Source of the DNA: Lachnospiraceae bacterium
GTDB lineage: Bacteria; Bacillota; Clostridia; Lachnospirales; Lachnospiraceae
Length of the DNA: 38,692 nucleotides
Assembly: GCA_022773965.1 (NCBI GenBank)
Contig: JALFNQ010000144.1
Span: forward strand, 1-38,692
Direction of reading: 5' to 3'
The notes under the pieces are model-generated. The model searched no databases. It was not told where the DNA came from and was given only the letters and a program-made list of their open reading frames with translations. Every line of letters starts with the position of its first letter. Within the stretch, counting starts at the first letter, position 1. A program made the position numbers and the translations under genes. Shown one piece after another: positions 16,373 through 24,518 of the stretch.

Positions 16373-17566
16373 TTACTTTAATAAGGCAACCGTTTCACGT
16401 GCAATTGCAAGCTCCTCATTGGTAGGAACGATCCATACAGGAACCTTGGAATCCGGAGTAGAAATAGCGATTTCTTTTCCGCGTCCGTTGTTATTTGCTT
16501 CGTCATCCAGCTTGATTCCAAGATATCCGAGGCGGTTGACAATCTTGCGGCGAACAATCTCATCGTTCTCGCCAAGTCCTGCTGTAAATGCGATGGCATC
16601 CACACCATCCATAGCTGCTACATATGCACCAATATACTTTACGGCACGATAGCAGAATACATCAACTGCCATTGCGCAGCGCTCATTTCCCTCTGCTGCT
16701 CCCGCCTGCAGATCACGGAAGTCTGAAGATACACCGGACAGTCCCTGCACGCCGGACTTCTTATTTAATACTTCCATGATGCCGTTTATGTCCATATTTT
16801 CCTTCTTGCAAATGAACTCCATAACGGAAGGATCGATATCTCCGGAACGTGTTCCCATGATCAATCCCTCCAGCGGAGAAAGACCCATGGAAGTATCTAT
16901 AGATTTTCCACCTTTCACTGCACAGATAGAAGCACCGCCGCCAAGGTGGCAAACAATGATCTTCAGATCCTCTACCGGCTTTCCTAAAAGCTCTGCCATG
17001 CGCTTTGATACAAAGCTGTGGCTGGTGCCGTGAAAACCATACTTACGAACCTTATATTTCTCATAGTACTCGTAAGGCACTCCATACATATATGCCTCCT
17101 GAGGCATTGTCTGATGGAATGCGGTATCAAACACACCTGCCTGAGGAGTATTCGGCATCAGTTCCTGACATGCACGCACGCCGATCAGGTTTGCAGGATT
17201 ATGAAGGGGAGCCAGATCACAGCACTCCTCCACTGCCTTGATCACATCCTCATCGATCAGTGTTGAGCAGGCAAACTTCTCACCGCCGTGTACCAGACGA
17301 TGTCCAACTGCACCGATCTCATCCAGGCTCTTGATGACACCGGTCTTCTCATTGGTCAGTGCGTCAATCACATATTGAACCGCCTGCTTATGAGTAGGCA
17401 TATCCAGATCGCTCACTTCTTTCTCACCGCCTGCCGGAGTATAAACCAGTCTTCCGTCAATGCCAATACGCTCACAAATACCCTTTGCCAGTACCTGCTC
17501 GGTCTCAGAATCGATCACCTGATATTTCAATGATGAGCTTCCACAATTGATAACTAATACGTTCAT
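16373..17566 (-). CDS. ackA: Acetate kinase
   Basis: A 397-residue ASKHA-fold enzyme interconverting acetyl phosphate + ADP and acetate + ATP, the energy-yielding end of acetate fermentation. Family motifs in order are VINCGSSSLKYQ (phosphate loop), VGHRLVHGGEKF, VFDTAFHQTMP, YGFHGTSHSFVSKR, IVCHLGGGASICAVK and FTAGLGEN. Length matches the family. Its usual partner pta is not adjacent. It is first gene of the ackA-DUF177-rpmF unit, driven by the promoter at 17629-17657 and divergent from tmcAL. Confidence 0.97.
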   Translation of the reverse strand: MNVLVINCGSSSLKYQVIDSETEQVLAKGICERIGIDGRLVYTPAGGEKEVSDLDMPTHKQAVQYVIDALTNEKTGVIKSLDEIGAVGHRLVHGGEKFACSTLIDEDVIKAVEECCDLAPLHNPANLIGVRACQELMPNTPQAGVFDTAFHQTMPQEAYMYGVPYEYYEKYKVRKYGFHGTSHSFVSKRMAELLGKPVEDLKIIVCHLGGGASICAVKGGKSIDTSMGLSPLEGLIMGTRSGDIDPSVMEFICKKENMDINGIMEVLNKKSGVQGLSGVSSDFRDLQAGAAEGNERCAMAVDVFCYRAVKYIGAYVAAMDGVDAIAFTAGLGENDEIVRRKIVNRLGYLGIKLDDEANNNGRGKEIAISTPDSKVPVWIVPTNEELAIARETVALLK

Positions 17567-17628
17567 GTTCCTCTCTTCTCCTTTATCATTCTTTTTTATT
17601 CATTTACTTATAAATCGCAGTTACATTG

Positions 17629-17657
17629 ATTATAACCCTTTTATTTCAAGTGGACAA
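17629..17657 (-). promoter_or_regulatory. Promoter of ackA
   Basis: On the minus strand a perfect -10 TATAAT (17634-17629) lies 17 bases after -35 TTGTCC (17657-17652). It is 62 bases upstream of the ackA start. Confidence 0.65.
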
Positions 17658-17793
17658 GTGTCAAAATGGGTGTTATCATAGTTTTATACCGTTTTTTATT
17701 GATTTTCGATGTATTTTTTTGCATACATTATTGTTTTTGTGTTTGTTTTATTTTTAACAATCTTTGTTTTATGTTGATTTGCAACCATTCAGA

Positions 17794-17864
17794 GCCAAGG
17801 CAATCAACACACATGCAGATGTCATGCTCGCATGTACAACTGTATGTGTGTTGATTTCTTTGGC
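17794..17864. repeat. Long imperfect hairpin in the ackA-tmcAL intergenic region
   Basis: A perfect 13-base inverted repeat AATCAACACACAT (17802-17814) / ATGTGTGTTGATT (17844-17856) is extended by GCCAA / TTGGC outside a small internal loop, with CATGC-TC-GCATG inside. Neither strand has a T run directly after it, so it is not a classical terminator. In the 374-base region 17567-17940 this and the ackA promoter are the only structures I can support. The tail 17865-17920 (AGCGGAATCGAGATGAGTGCTGAATAG) is vaguely like the interior and end of the 31872 MITE. Confidence 0.55.
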
Positions 17865-17940
17865 GAGAAGCCACATCGAGATGGAGCTTTAGCGGAATCG
17901 AGATGAGTGCTGAATAGTTGAAAAAAATAGGAGGAAAACC

Positions 17941-19332
17941 ATGAAGATCTGCGGCATCATTGCAGAATATAATCCCTTTCACAGCGGACATGCATACCAG
18001 ATCGCCCGGGCACGTAAACTGAGCGGCTGCGACTATATTATCGCCGTCATGAGCGGTGATTTCGTACAGCGGGGAGCACCGGCGCTGATGGAAAAATATT
18101 CCCGGGCACGTATGGCCCTCGCCGAGGGTGCTGATCTTGTGCTCATGCTGCCGGTATACGGCTCCACGGCAAGCGCGGAAGGCTTCGCCCGGGCAGGCGT
18201 CTCTGCCCTGCTCACCACAGGAGTCGTGGATGCCATCAGCTTTGGATGTGAGAATCCTTCTGTCTGTTCGGACAGCTACCGCCACCTGGCAAAAGAGCTC
18301 GCGCATGAATCCGCAGATTTTACAGCTGCGCTGGGGAAGCATCTGGCAAAAGGAATGCCCTACGCGCAGGCACGCATAGAAGCGGTTCGTGCCTGCTACG
18401 GCAGTGACTTTGACCTTTCATTGCTCGATACGCCGAATAATATGCTGACTTTTGAATATATGCGTGCCCTGGATTATTTTGGGGCAGAGCTGGAGCTGGT
18501 GCCTGTCCGGCGCCTGGGAAACTATCATGATGTGAGGAAAATTTCCTCTATGCAGACCACGGCATCCAGCCATTCCGAAAATATGCACTCCAAAATTAGC
18601 GCAAACCGCAGTGCCTCTCCACTCATCACCAGTCTCACAGACGATCCGCCCGCGCAAAAAGATGGGCTGTCAATTTCAGGTGAAATCAGTTTCGCCTCCG
18701 CTTCCGCATGCAGGAAAGCAATTCTGTCGGATTTCTCACGGGAATTTCAGACATTAGACCGGGCACGTCAGATACCACCGGAGGTATGCCGGTTATTGGC
18801 GGATTACGCTGCAAACTACCCTTTTTTACAGGAGGATGACTTGTCACTTCCACTGCACTATGCACTGCTTGCCAGAAAGCCTCTCGGATATGGGTCATTT
18901 TTAGACTGCGGCGCAGACCTTTCCGCACGGATCAGCAACTGCTTGGAAGCATATCAAAGCGTTTCCGGCTTCTGCGATCTGCTGAAAAACAAGAGCGTCA
19001 CCCATGCACGTATCGCCCGTGCACTCACACACATCCTGCTGCAGCTTCCGGCCGCAATGCCAGCCCCACTTGTATCCGACCGTGGTACACTGCCCTACCT
19101 GCGTGTACTAGGCTTTCGTCAGGCCTCAGCACCGCTTTTGCACGAGATCAGGCAGCGTGCAAAGTCACCACTCATCACCCGTGTTCCAGAGGCAGAACGC
19201 ATGCTGTCTGCTGATGCACTGCAATATTTCAGGCAGGATCTGTTTGCAAGTGAAGTTTATCGCAGCGTCATATTGCACAAATGTGGACACTGTTATCCGG
19301 ATGATTATCGACGAAGGATTGAAATTGTGTGA
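17941..19332 (+). CDS. tmcAL: tRNA(Met) cytidine acetate ligase (YlbM-like nucleotidyltransferase)
   Basis: A 463-residue protein. The B. subtilis family member makes N4-acetylcytidine at the wobble position of elongator tRNA-Met from acetate and ATP. The nucleotide-binding start GIIAEYNPFHSGHAYQI carries the HIGH-like motif, and MSGDFVQRGAPA follows. Just before the expected short Ser/Ala-Arg motif (FASASACRKAIL, about 250-261) lies a roughly 50-residue Ser/Thr-rich insertion (about 198-247), which explains why it is longer than the usual 390-410. The ATG follows AGGAGG. It is divergent from ackA, whose enzyme handles the acetate this ligase uses; that functional link is an inference. Confidence 0.9.
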   Translation: MKICGIIAEYNPFHSGHAYQIARARKLSGCDYIIAVMSGDFVQRGAPALMEKYSRARMALAEGADLVLMLPVYGSTASAEGFARAGVSALLTTGVVDAISFGCENPSVCSDSYRHLAKELAHESADFTAALGKHLAKGMPYAQARIEAVRACYGSDFDLSLLDTPNNMLTFEYMRALDYFGAELELVPVRRLGNYHDVRKISSMQTTASSHSENMHSKISANRSASPLITSLTDDPPAQKDGLSISGEISFASASACRKAILSDFSREFQTLDRARQIPPEVCRLLADYAANYPFLQEDDLSLPLHYALLARKPLGYGSFLDCGADLSARISNCLEAYQSVSGFCDLLKNKSVTHARIARALTHILLQLPAAMPAPLVSDRGTLPYLRVLGFRQASAPLLHEIRQRAKSPLITRVPEAERMLSADALQYFRQDLFASEVYRSVILHKCGHCYPDDYRRRIEIV

Positions 19333-19347
19333 TATTTACTGTACAAT
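19319..19347 (+). promoter_or_regulatory. Promoter of aroC
   Basis: TTGAAA (19319-19324) and TACAAT (19342-19347) are 17 bases apart and overlap the last codons of tmcAL. It would give aroC a leader of about 90 bases. Confidence 0.65.
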
Positions 19348-19444
19348 GATAGCAGTTTTGCGCAGAAGAATCAGATATTGCGCACGATTATTTTATATCG
19401 GAAGCACAAAGGTGCACTCCGCCAATGATATCAGGAGGTACAAT

Positions 19445-20548
19445 ATGGCAGGTTCCACATACGGAAGATTATTTACGATCACAACATGGGGAGAATCCCA
19501 CGGAAAAGGCATCGGCGTTGTCGTTGATGGCTGCCCCGCCGGGCTTCCTTTAAATGAAGAAGACATACAGATTTACCTGGATCGGCGCAAGCCCGGACAA
19601 TCCAAATTTACGACACAACGAAACGAGGCAGATACCGTACAGATCCTTTCCGGTGTTTTTGAGGGAAAGACCACAGGTACACCCATCTCTCTGGTGGTGT
19701 TCAACACCGACCAGCGCTCCCGGGATTACGGCGATATCGCAACCTATTACCGCCCGGGACATGCAGATTACACCTTTGATGAAAAATACGGTTTTCGGGA
19801 TTACCGGGGTGGCGGTCGTTCCTCCGGCCGCGAGACGATCGGACGTGTTGCTGCCGGTGCCATCGCTGCCAAGCTGTTAAAAGAGCTGGGAATCAATGTG
19901 CACGCCTACGCAACGGCCATCGGTCCCGTACAGATTGACCGCGCATCCTTTGATCTGGAAGAATCCTTCGCCAATCCGGTGGGAATGCCGGATGCTGCGG
20001 CTGCCAAAGCCGCTCAGGAGCATTTGAGCCAATGCATGAAAAATCAGGATTCCTGCGGAGGTATCATCGAATGCACCATCACCGGCATGCCTGCCGGAGT
20101 TGGAGATCCTGTTTTTGAAAAACTGGATGCGAATCTTGCCAGAGCAATGCTGTCCATTGGCAGCGTCAAGGGCTTTGAGATCGGTGATGGCTTTGAGGCC
20201 GCCACCTCATGCGGCAGCACGAACAACGATGCATTTACGATGTCAGATGGACAGATAACGAAGGCAACCAATCATGCCGGGGGCACTCTGGGCGGAATCA
20301 GCGATGGTTCTCCCCTCATCTTCCGTGTGGCAGTCAAGCCTACCCCCTCCATCAGCCAGACACAGCACACTGTCAATCAGTCCGGTGAAGAGATCGACAT
20401 CTCCATTAAGGGGCGCCACGACCCCATTATCGTGCCCCGCGCGATCGTTGTCGTAGAGGCGATGGCAGCGCTTACGGTGCTGGATCTTATGATGACAAAC
20501 ATGAGTGCAAAATTGGATCATATGAAAAAGATCTATACAGAAGAATAA
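19445..20548 (+). CDS. aroC: Chorismate synthase
   Basis: A 367-residue enzyme forming chorismate from 5-enolpyruvylshikimate 3-phosphate, with reduced FMN as cofactor; it is the last shared step to aromatic amino acids and folate. Motifs are GESHGKGIGVVVDGCPAG, FRDYRGGGRSSGRET (flavin/phosphate binding), GSTNNDAF and DPIIVPRAIVV near the end. The start at 19445 follows AGGAGG; the ORF-track start 288 bases upstream is inside tmcAL. The other aro genes are not in the window. Chorismate also leads to prephenate, the reported donor precursor for the TrhP reaction encoded at 21698-22939. Confidence 0.97.
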   Translation: MAGSTYGRLFTITTWGESHGKGIGVVVDGCPAGLPLNEEDIQIYLDRRKPGQSKFTTQRNEADTVQILSGVFEGKTTGTPISLVVFNTDQRSRDYGDIATYYRPGHADYTFDEKYGFRDYRGGGRSSGRETIGRVAAGAIAAKLLKELGINVHAYATAIGPVQIDRASFDLEESFANPVGMPDAAAAKAAQEHLSQCMKNQDSCGGIIECTITGMPAGVGDPVFEKLDANLARAMLSIGSVKGFEIGDGFEAATSCGSTNNDAFTMSDGQITKATNHAGGTLGGISDGSPLIFRVAVKPTPSISQTQHTVNQSGEEIDISIKGRHDPIIVPRAIVVVEAMAALTVLDLMMTNMSAKLDHMKKIYTEE

Positions 20549-20550
20549 AC

Positions 20551-20577
20551 GTAACTGTGAGGGTACTGATCAGTTAC
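20551..20577. repeat. 27-base mini-repeat after aroC
   Basis: GTAACTG ... CAGTTAC with a 13-base loop (TGAGGGTACTGAT). It is the reverse complement, with few changes, of the first 27 bases of the MITE at 31872, and matches the copy at 24519-24545 at 24 of 27 positions by eye. Flanking bases ATAAAC / GTTTAT extend the stem to 13 pairs. It starts two bases after the aroC stop codon. Confidence 0.65.
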
Positions 20578-20586
20578 GTTTATGCA

Positions 20587-20645
20587 ACAAAACGCCCGGG
20601 GCAAATTGCAAACATGGTTTGCAATTTGCCACCCGGGCGATTTGT
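20587..20645. terminator. Bidirectional terminator between aroC and the lactonase-like gene
   Basis: A very long hairpin: CGCCCGGG-GCAAATTGCAAAC (20593-20613), loop ATG, then the complementary arm ending CCCGGGCG at 20639, with a two-base bulge. A/T runs (AACAAAA on the left, ATTTGTTTT on the right) continue the stem and supply T tracts on both strands. It lies between two convergent genes, so it can stop transcription from each. Confidence 0.85.
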
Positions 20646-20646
20646 T

Positions 20647-21705
20647 TTATTTAATCTTATGGATTGCTACACAGTTCGGTTTGTCAACGTGCAGCGGTTT
20701 ACCCTGCATAAGGAAATAATGATCTTCATAGTTCATCTTGAAAACGCAGATCTCATTGTTCTCATGGTTCAGTGTCATGAAATGCTCATTGTCAGGGAAT
20801 ACACGAACCGCCTTCGGAAACTCTCCACTGATCTTATTGTTGCAATTTAAAGTCAGCATGCCGGTCTCCTGATCGATATCATAGATCACCGCAGAATTTA
20901 CACCTGCATTGACCACATACAGATGCTTTCCATCCGGAGTGATCGTCATGGCAGTTGCACTGCAGATATCATCATCTTTCGGATCAGTCGTAGTGATCTC
21001 CTGTAAAAATTCAAACTCAGGCTCGCCATTACGCACCTCATAGCGATATACATTCACACAGTTTAACAGCTCACAAAGCACATAAGCAAAGCGACCATCA
21101 TCAGAAAAGCGCATACTCTTCGGTGCCGAATCGATCTGGCAGCGCAGAATATCCGTATTATGGATCTCACCGGTGTCATCCGATATATGATACAGCTTCA
21201 CCTGATCCAGACCGCCATCCACTGCACACAAATATTTCTGATCCGGTGTCAGACGCACACAATTCACATGAGGACGGGAACTGCGCTCTGCAATACAACG
21301 ACCCATACCTTTGTGGAACACACCGTCTGCAATACCCACGATCGATCCATCCTCCGGATTCAGCTTCATCACTGTCACACGGGCATCGTGATAACCGCCA
21401 ACCAACAGGAAACGGTCATCCTTGGAAACGTCCACAAAACATCCTCTCATTCCACCGATCCATGCCTTATTGATCGGTTCCAGATCTCCATCCTCTAAAA
21501 TACGGAAAGACTGCACACCCTCATCTGCAATGGAATACAGATACTTCCCGCTATTGGAAACAACCAGATAGGATGCGTTATTGATCGGAATCACCTTCCG
21601 CTCCACCATCGTCCCATCTCCTGCATCCAGATCATACAGATGAATACCGATACTGTTTTCGTGGGTATAGGTACCCACATACGCTACATATTTGTCTTTA
21701 CTCAT
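20647..21705 (-). CDS. Lactonase family beta-propeller protein (6-phosphogluconolactonase-like)
   Basis: A protein of about 352 residues of the lactonase/YbhE-type seven-bladed beta-propeller family. Propeller repeats are visible as recurrent strands such as YVAYVGTYT, YLVVSNSGKYLYSI, VDVSKDDRFLLVGGY, VRLTPDQKYLCAVDGG, MRFSDDGRFAYVLCE and MTITPDGKHLYVVNAG. Some family members hydrolyse 6-phosphogluconolactone, but many are uncharacterised and no pentose-phosphate gene is nearby. The start is uncertain. ATG at 21705 overlaps the trhP stop and fits coupling; the ATG at 21717 is also possible, with a poorly spaced AAAGGA. Confidence 0.8.
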   Translation of the reverse strand: MSKDKYVAYVGTYTHENSIGIHLYDLDAGDGTMVERKVIPINNASYLVVSNSGKYLYSIADEGVQSFRILEDGDLEPINKAWIGGMRGCFVDVSKDDRFLLVGGYHDARVTVMKLNPEDGSIVGIADGVFHKGMGRCIAERSSRPHVNCVRLTPDQKYLCAVDGGLDQVKLYHISDDTGEIHNTDILRCQIDSAPKSMRFSDDGRFAYVLCELLNCVNVYRYEVRNGEPEFEFLQEITTTDPKDDDICSATAMTITPDGKHLYVVNAGVNSAVIYDIDQETGMLTLNCNNKISGEFPKAVRVFPDNEHFMTLNHENNEICVFKMNYEDHYFLMQGKPLHVDKPNCVAIHKIK

Positions 21706-22939
21706 GTCCCTCTTCATCTTCCTTTCTTCTTAGTATGTCATACAAGTCAAGCGGGCAGCCCAGATCGATCCAGAGCTTTTGCTTCGGATGAGGAGCACTC
21801 GTCTGATCTTCTCCATTTTCATTGACGATCCGCTGCACAACAACCTCGATATTGGATCCATCGGGCTTCATGACCTCGATCGTCTCTCCAACAGAAAACT
21901 TATTGCGCTGTTCAATCTCATAAAGCCCCTGCTCATTTACCTCGCCTACGATACCAAGATATGTGTATTCCTTTACATAAGTGTTGCTGTCATAGATCTG
22001 GGCTTCTTCTGATGGCTTTCCAAAAAAGAATCCGGTCGTAAACTGGCGATACGTGCAGTTCGATATCTGATCCAGATACCAGGGCATATGTTTCTCATAT
22101 AACTCCGGCGATTCCAGATAATCATCAATGGCCCGCCGGTAAGTTCTGGCCACAGTTGCCACATACAGCGCTGTCTTCATTCTACCCTCTATTTTGAAAC
22201 TGTCAATACCTGCATCGATCAATTCCGGAATATATTCGATCATACACAGATCCTTGGAATTAAAAATATAGGTTCCGCGCTCGTTTTCATAAACCGGCAG
22301 ATATTCACCCGGTCGGCTCTCCTCCATCACCGCATACTTCCAGCGGCACGGATGGGTGCACGCACCCTGATTAGCATCCCTTCCGGTAAAATAATTAGAT
22401 AACAGGCACCGTCCGGAATAAGAAATACACATTGCCCCATGAATAAAAGTCTCGATTTCCAGATCATCCGGAATATTTGCGCGAATCTCTTTAATCTCCT
22501 TCATCGACAGCTCTCTGGCAGAGACCACACGTTTTGCTCCCTGTTTCTGCCAGAACTGATAAGTGCCGTAATTCGTATTATTTGCCTGGGTGCTGATGTG
22601 CAGCTCCATATCCGGCAACACTTCACGGGCGATCATAAAAACGCCCGGATCTGAAATAATAAGGGCATCCGGCCCTACCGCCTTCAATTCTTCAAAATAT
22701 CCACGAACACCCTCAAGATCTGCATTATGTGCGAGAATATTTGCAGTCACATAAACCTTCACGCCACGTGCATGGGCAAATTCCACACCCTCACGCATTT
22801 CTTCCAACGAAAAATTTTTCGCCTTCGCACGCAGCCCAAATGCTTCACCGCCAATATAGACTGCATCCGCACCAAAAACAACTGCTATTTTTAATACTTC
22901 CAGACTGCTCGCCGGAACGAGAAGTTCAGGTTTTCTCAT
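21698..22939 (-). CDS. trhP: U32 family protein, tRNA 5-hydroxyuridine modification protein TrhP
   Basis: A 413-residue peptidase-U32-family protein. In E. coli and B. subtilis such proteins hydroxylate wobble U34 of tRNA using prephenate-derived chemistry and an iron-sulfur cluster. The N-terminal half is TIM-barrel-like (RKPELLVPASSLEVLKIAV). The four-Cys cluster motif follows in GAMCISYSGRCLLSNYFTGR and GACTHPCRW. Length matches B. subtilis YrrO. The shorter companion YrrN is absent from the window. The gene lies downstream of trmR, whose product methylates the same hydroxyuridine, as in the B. subtilis yrrMNO order. Its last bases overlap the lactonase-like gene. Confidence 0.88.
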   Translation of the reverse strand: MRKPELLVPASSLEVLKIAVVFGADAVYIGGEAFGLRAKAKNFSLEEMREGVEFAHARGVKVYVTANILAHNADLEGVRGYFEELKAVGPDALIISDPGVFMIAREVLPDMELHISTQANNTNYGTYQFWQKQGAKRVVSARELSMKEIKEIRANIPDDLEIETFIHGAMCISYSGRCLLSNYFTGRDANQGACTHPCRWKYAVMEESRPGEYLPVYENERGTYIFNSKDLCMIEYIPELIDAGIDSFKIEGRMKTALYVATVARTYRRAIDDYLESPELYEKHMPWYLDQISNCTYRQFTTGFFFGKPSEEAQIYDSNTYVKEYTYLGIVGEVNEQGLYEIEQRNKFSVGETIEVMKPDGSNIEVVVQRIVNENGEDQTSAPHPKQKLWIDLGCPLDLYDILRRKEDEEGHE

Positions 22940-23047
22940 GTTTCATATCTCCCTTACTCTATTTACAGCCCATACCTGGAACAAAATCCTGAATCTTACC
23001 ACAGAAAGCACACCGATCCCGCAGATATCCTCATCTGCGAATTTCTG

Positions 23048-23740
23048 TCATCTGTCAACGGCTTTGATCTGATCAGTCAGCCCTGCGTTGCTGCATTTTA
23101 CACTGACCGCTGCGCCATCTCCCACCGGAAGTACCGTGGTCGTAAGCTCATCATGATGTGTCAGTGTATACAAATACTCCCTCATACGCTTATGGATCGT
23201 CCGGTTTCGTCTGGTCACCACAAAGCGGGATTCGATGATCTCTCCGTCAAATAACACGTTATCGCTCACAAGCACGCCATCATCTGCAAGCAGCTTCACG
23301 GCGGTCGGAAGCAGCACCGGGTACTGTCCTTTTGCTGCATCCATAAAGATCCAGTCATACTGCCTTCCTTCAGTCAGCAGCTGCGGCAGGATCTCTCCTG
23401 CATCTCCTTCAAGAAGGGTGATCTGCTCCTGCCTGCCAGCGCGCCTGAAATTTTCCCGTGCCACCGGTATCCGCGGCTTCCAGTTCTCAATCGTAGTCAC
23501 TTTACAATCCACCGGATTCCACTGTGCCATTAAAAGCGCCGAAAAACCGATCGCACAACCTACTTCCAGAATTCGCCGTGGCTTTTTAACCGCCAGCAAA
23601 AACTTTAAAAAACTTTGCATATCCTTTCTGACGATGGGGACATCATCAGAAAGCGCTTCCTGTTCAATCTGATCCAGAAGTACTCCATTCCCACGATCCA
23701 GAGAATTCAGATAAGTTAAAAGTCTCTCGTCCAGAATCAT
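23048..23740 (-). CDS. trmR: tRNA 5-hydroxyuridine methyltransferase TrmR (O-methyltransferase family)
   Basis: A 230-residue class I SAM-dependent O-methyltransferase of the catechol-OMT-like family. The SAM-binding motif is ILEVGCAIGFSALLMA, with acidic TIENW after it and DWIFMDAAKGQYP as the metal-binding Asp region. The B. subtilis orthologue YrrM converts ho5U34 to mo5U34 in tRNAs. Assignment rests on family plus position directly upstream of trhP. GGAGG precedes the start, which overlaps the mltG-like stop by four bases. Confidence 0.85.
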   Translation of the reverse strand: MILDERLLTYLNSLDRGNGVLLDQIEQEALSDDVPIVRKDMQSFLKFLLAVKKPRRILEVGCAIGFSALLMAQWNPVDCKVTTIENWKPRIPVARENFRRAGRQEQITLLEGDAGEILPQLLTEGRQYDWIFMDAAKGQYPVLLPTAVKLLADDGVLVSDNVLFDGEIIESRFVVTRRNRTIHKRMREYLYTLTHHDELTTTVLPVGDGAAVSVKCSNAGLTDQIKAVDR

Positions 23741-24099
23741 TCTTCTGCCTCCACAGGTGTCATCGCCGCCATCATCTCACGGGCAGTCATGGAAGTACTC
23801 ACCTTATACACCCCCGGCTGCAAGTCAAATCCAGCAAGCTTTGCCTGAAAATAAAACAGACGCGCATCCCGCACAAGTCCTTTTTCTTCCAATAACTCCG
23901 CCAGATCCTTAGTTCCCATATCCTCTGTGATCTGTACGATCTGTTCTTTGCCATTCTCCTGCGATACAGCCGGTTCTGTATAGACACGGTAACCAAAATC
24001 ATAGCACTTCAAACCGACCTGATAAAGCCCACAGACTACCAGCACACAAAACAGTACGGTAATGCTGATACTGAGCACACGCATTACTACCTTGGCCAT
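23737..24099 (-). CDS. Short MltG/YceG-like membrane protein lacking the catalytic domain
   Basis: A 120-residue protein with one N-terminal membrane helix (about 8-30) followed by an extracellular LysM-like segment (about 50-115), with QPGVYKVSTSMTAREMMAAM matching the N-terminal part of YceG/MltG. Full MltG is about 330-380 residues and carries a catalytic Glu in its C-terminal domain; that domain is absent here. The stop overlaps trmR cleanly and codon use is normal, so this looks like a stable short gene and not fresh decay. It occupies the place of B. subtilis yrrL (mltG). The start at 24099 follows AGGAGG. Its role is unknown; it could bind glycan or regulate a full MltG. Confidence 0.75.
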   Translation of the reverse strand: MAKVVMRVLSISITVLFCVLVVCGLYQVGLKCYDFGYRVYTEPAVSQENGKEQIVQITEDMGTKDLAELLEEKGLVRDARLFYFQAKLAGFDLQPGVYKVSTSMTAREMMAAMTPVEAEE

Positions 24100-24115
24100 A
24101 ACAACCTCCTGTCGC

Positions 24116-24496
24116 TTATCCCTGCAAAAAACCGGTGTCAAAATCCAGATTCTGCATGATTGTCCAGTTGACCTGCTGGAACATACGGCACAGCGCCAGC
24201 TCTGCCGCCAGAAATTCCTGCACGTAAGGATTTTCGCGAAAGTCCATATATTTTTCCTCTACCTCATCGATCTGTCCGAACAGATCCGGTGCTCCGCTGC
24301 TCTGCAGTGCATACCAGCTGCCGCGAAATTCATCTATCCTCTGCTGTAGTCCGGAAAACTCTGCCACCTTCGCCTCTGCCCGTCTGAAACGGACATATTC
24401 CTCACTGTTTTTCATTGCTGTCACAAGCTGCTCAAGGGCAGCCTCTATATTCAGTCCTTCGTTCTTTACCTGTTCATCCATAGTAATATCTGTCAT
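24116..24496 (-). CDS. YlbF/YmcA family regulator
   Basis: A 126-residue, largely helical acidic protein matching the YlbF/YmcA (Com_YlbF) family. In B. subtilis, YlbF, YmcA and YaaT form the Y-complex that works with RNase Y in mRNA maturation. Helical patterns FRRAEAKVAEFSGLQQRIDEFR and NPYVQEFLAAELALCRMFQQV are typical. It lies between the RNase J gene and the mltG-like gene, and a partner role in RNA turnover fits that neighbourhood. The start is uncertain: only a weak AGG precedes ATG 24496, and MDEQ five codons later is an alternative. Which of the paralogues it corresponds to cannot be decided. Confidence 0.75.
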   Translation of the reverse strand: MTDITMDEQVKNEGLNIEAALEQLVTAMKNSEEYVRFRRAEAKVAEFSGLQQRIDEFRGSWYALQSSGAPDLFGQIDEVEEKYMDFRENPYVQEFLAAELALCRMFQQVNWTIMQNLDFDTGFLQG

Positions 24497-24518
24497 CTGC
24501 CTAAAACATAAATCTGTG

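Noticed and set aside
17666-17854. 62-codon hydrophobic ORF upstream of tmcAL
   Set aside because: It lies in AT-rich spacer, lacks a ribosome binding site and runs into the long hairpin; Cys/Phe-rich content is expected from T-rich DNA.
18033-18236. Minus-strand ORFs opposite tmcAL (also 17728-18342)
   Set aside because: They overlap a clearly conserved plus-strand gene and show no family features.
23020-23039. Small hairpin CGCAGAT / ATCTGCG between trmR and trhP as a terminator
   Set aside because: No T run follows on the minus strand, and trmR and trhP are likely co-transcribed; too small to call.
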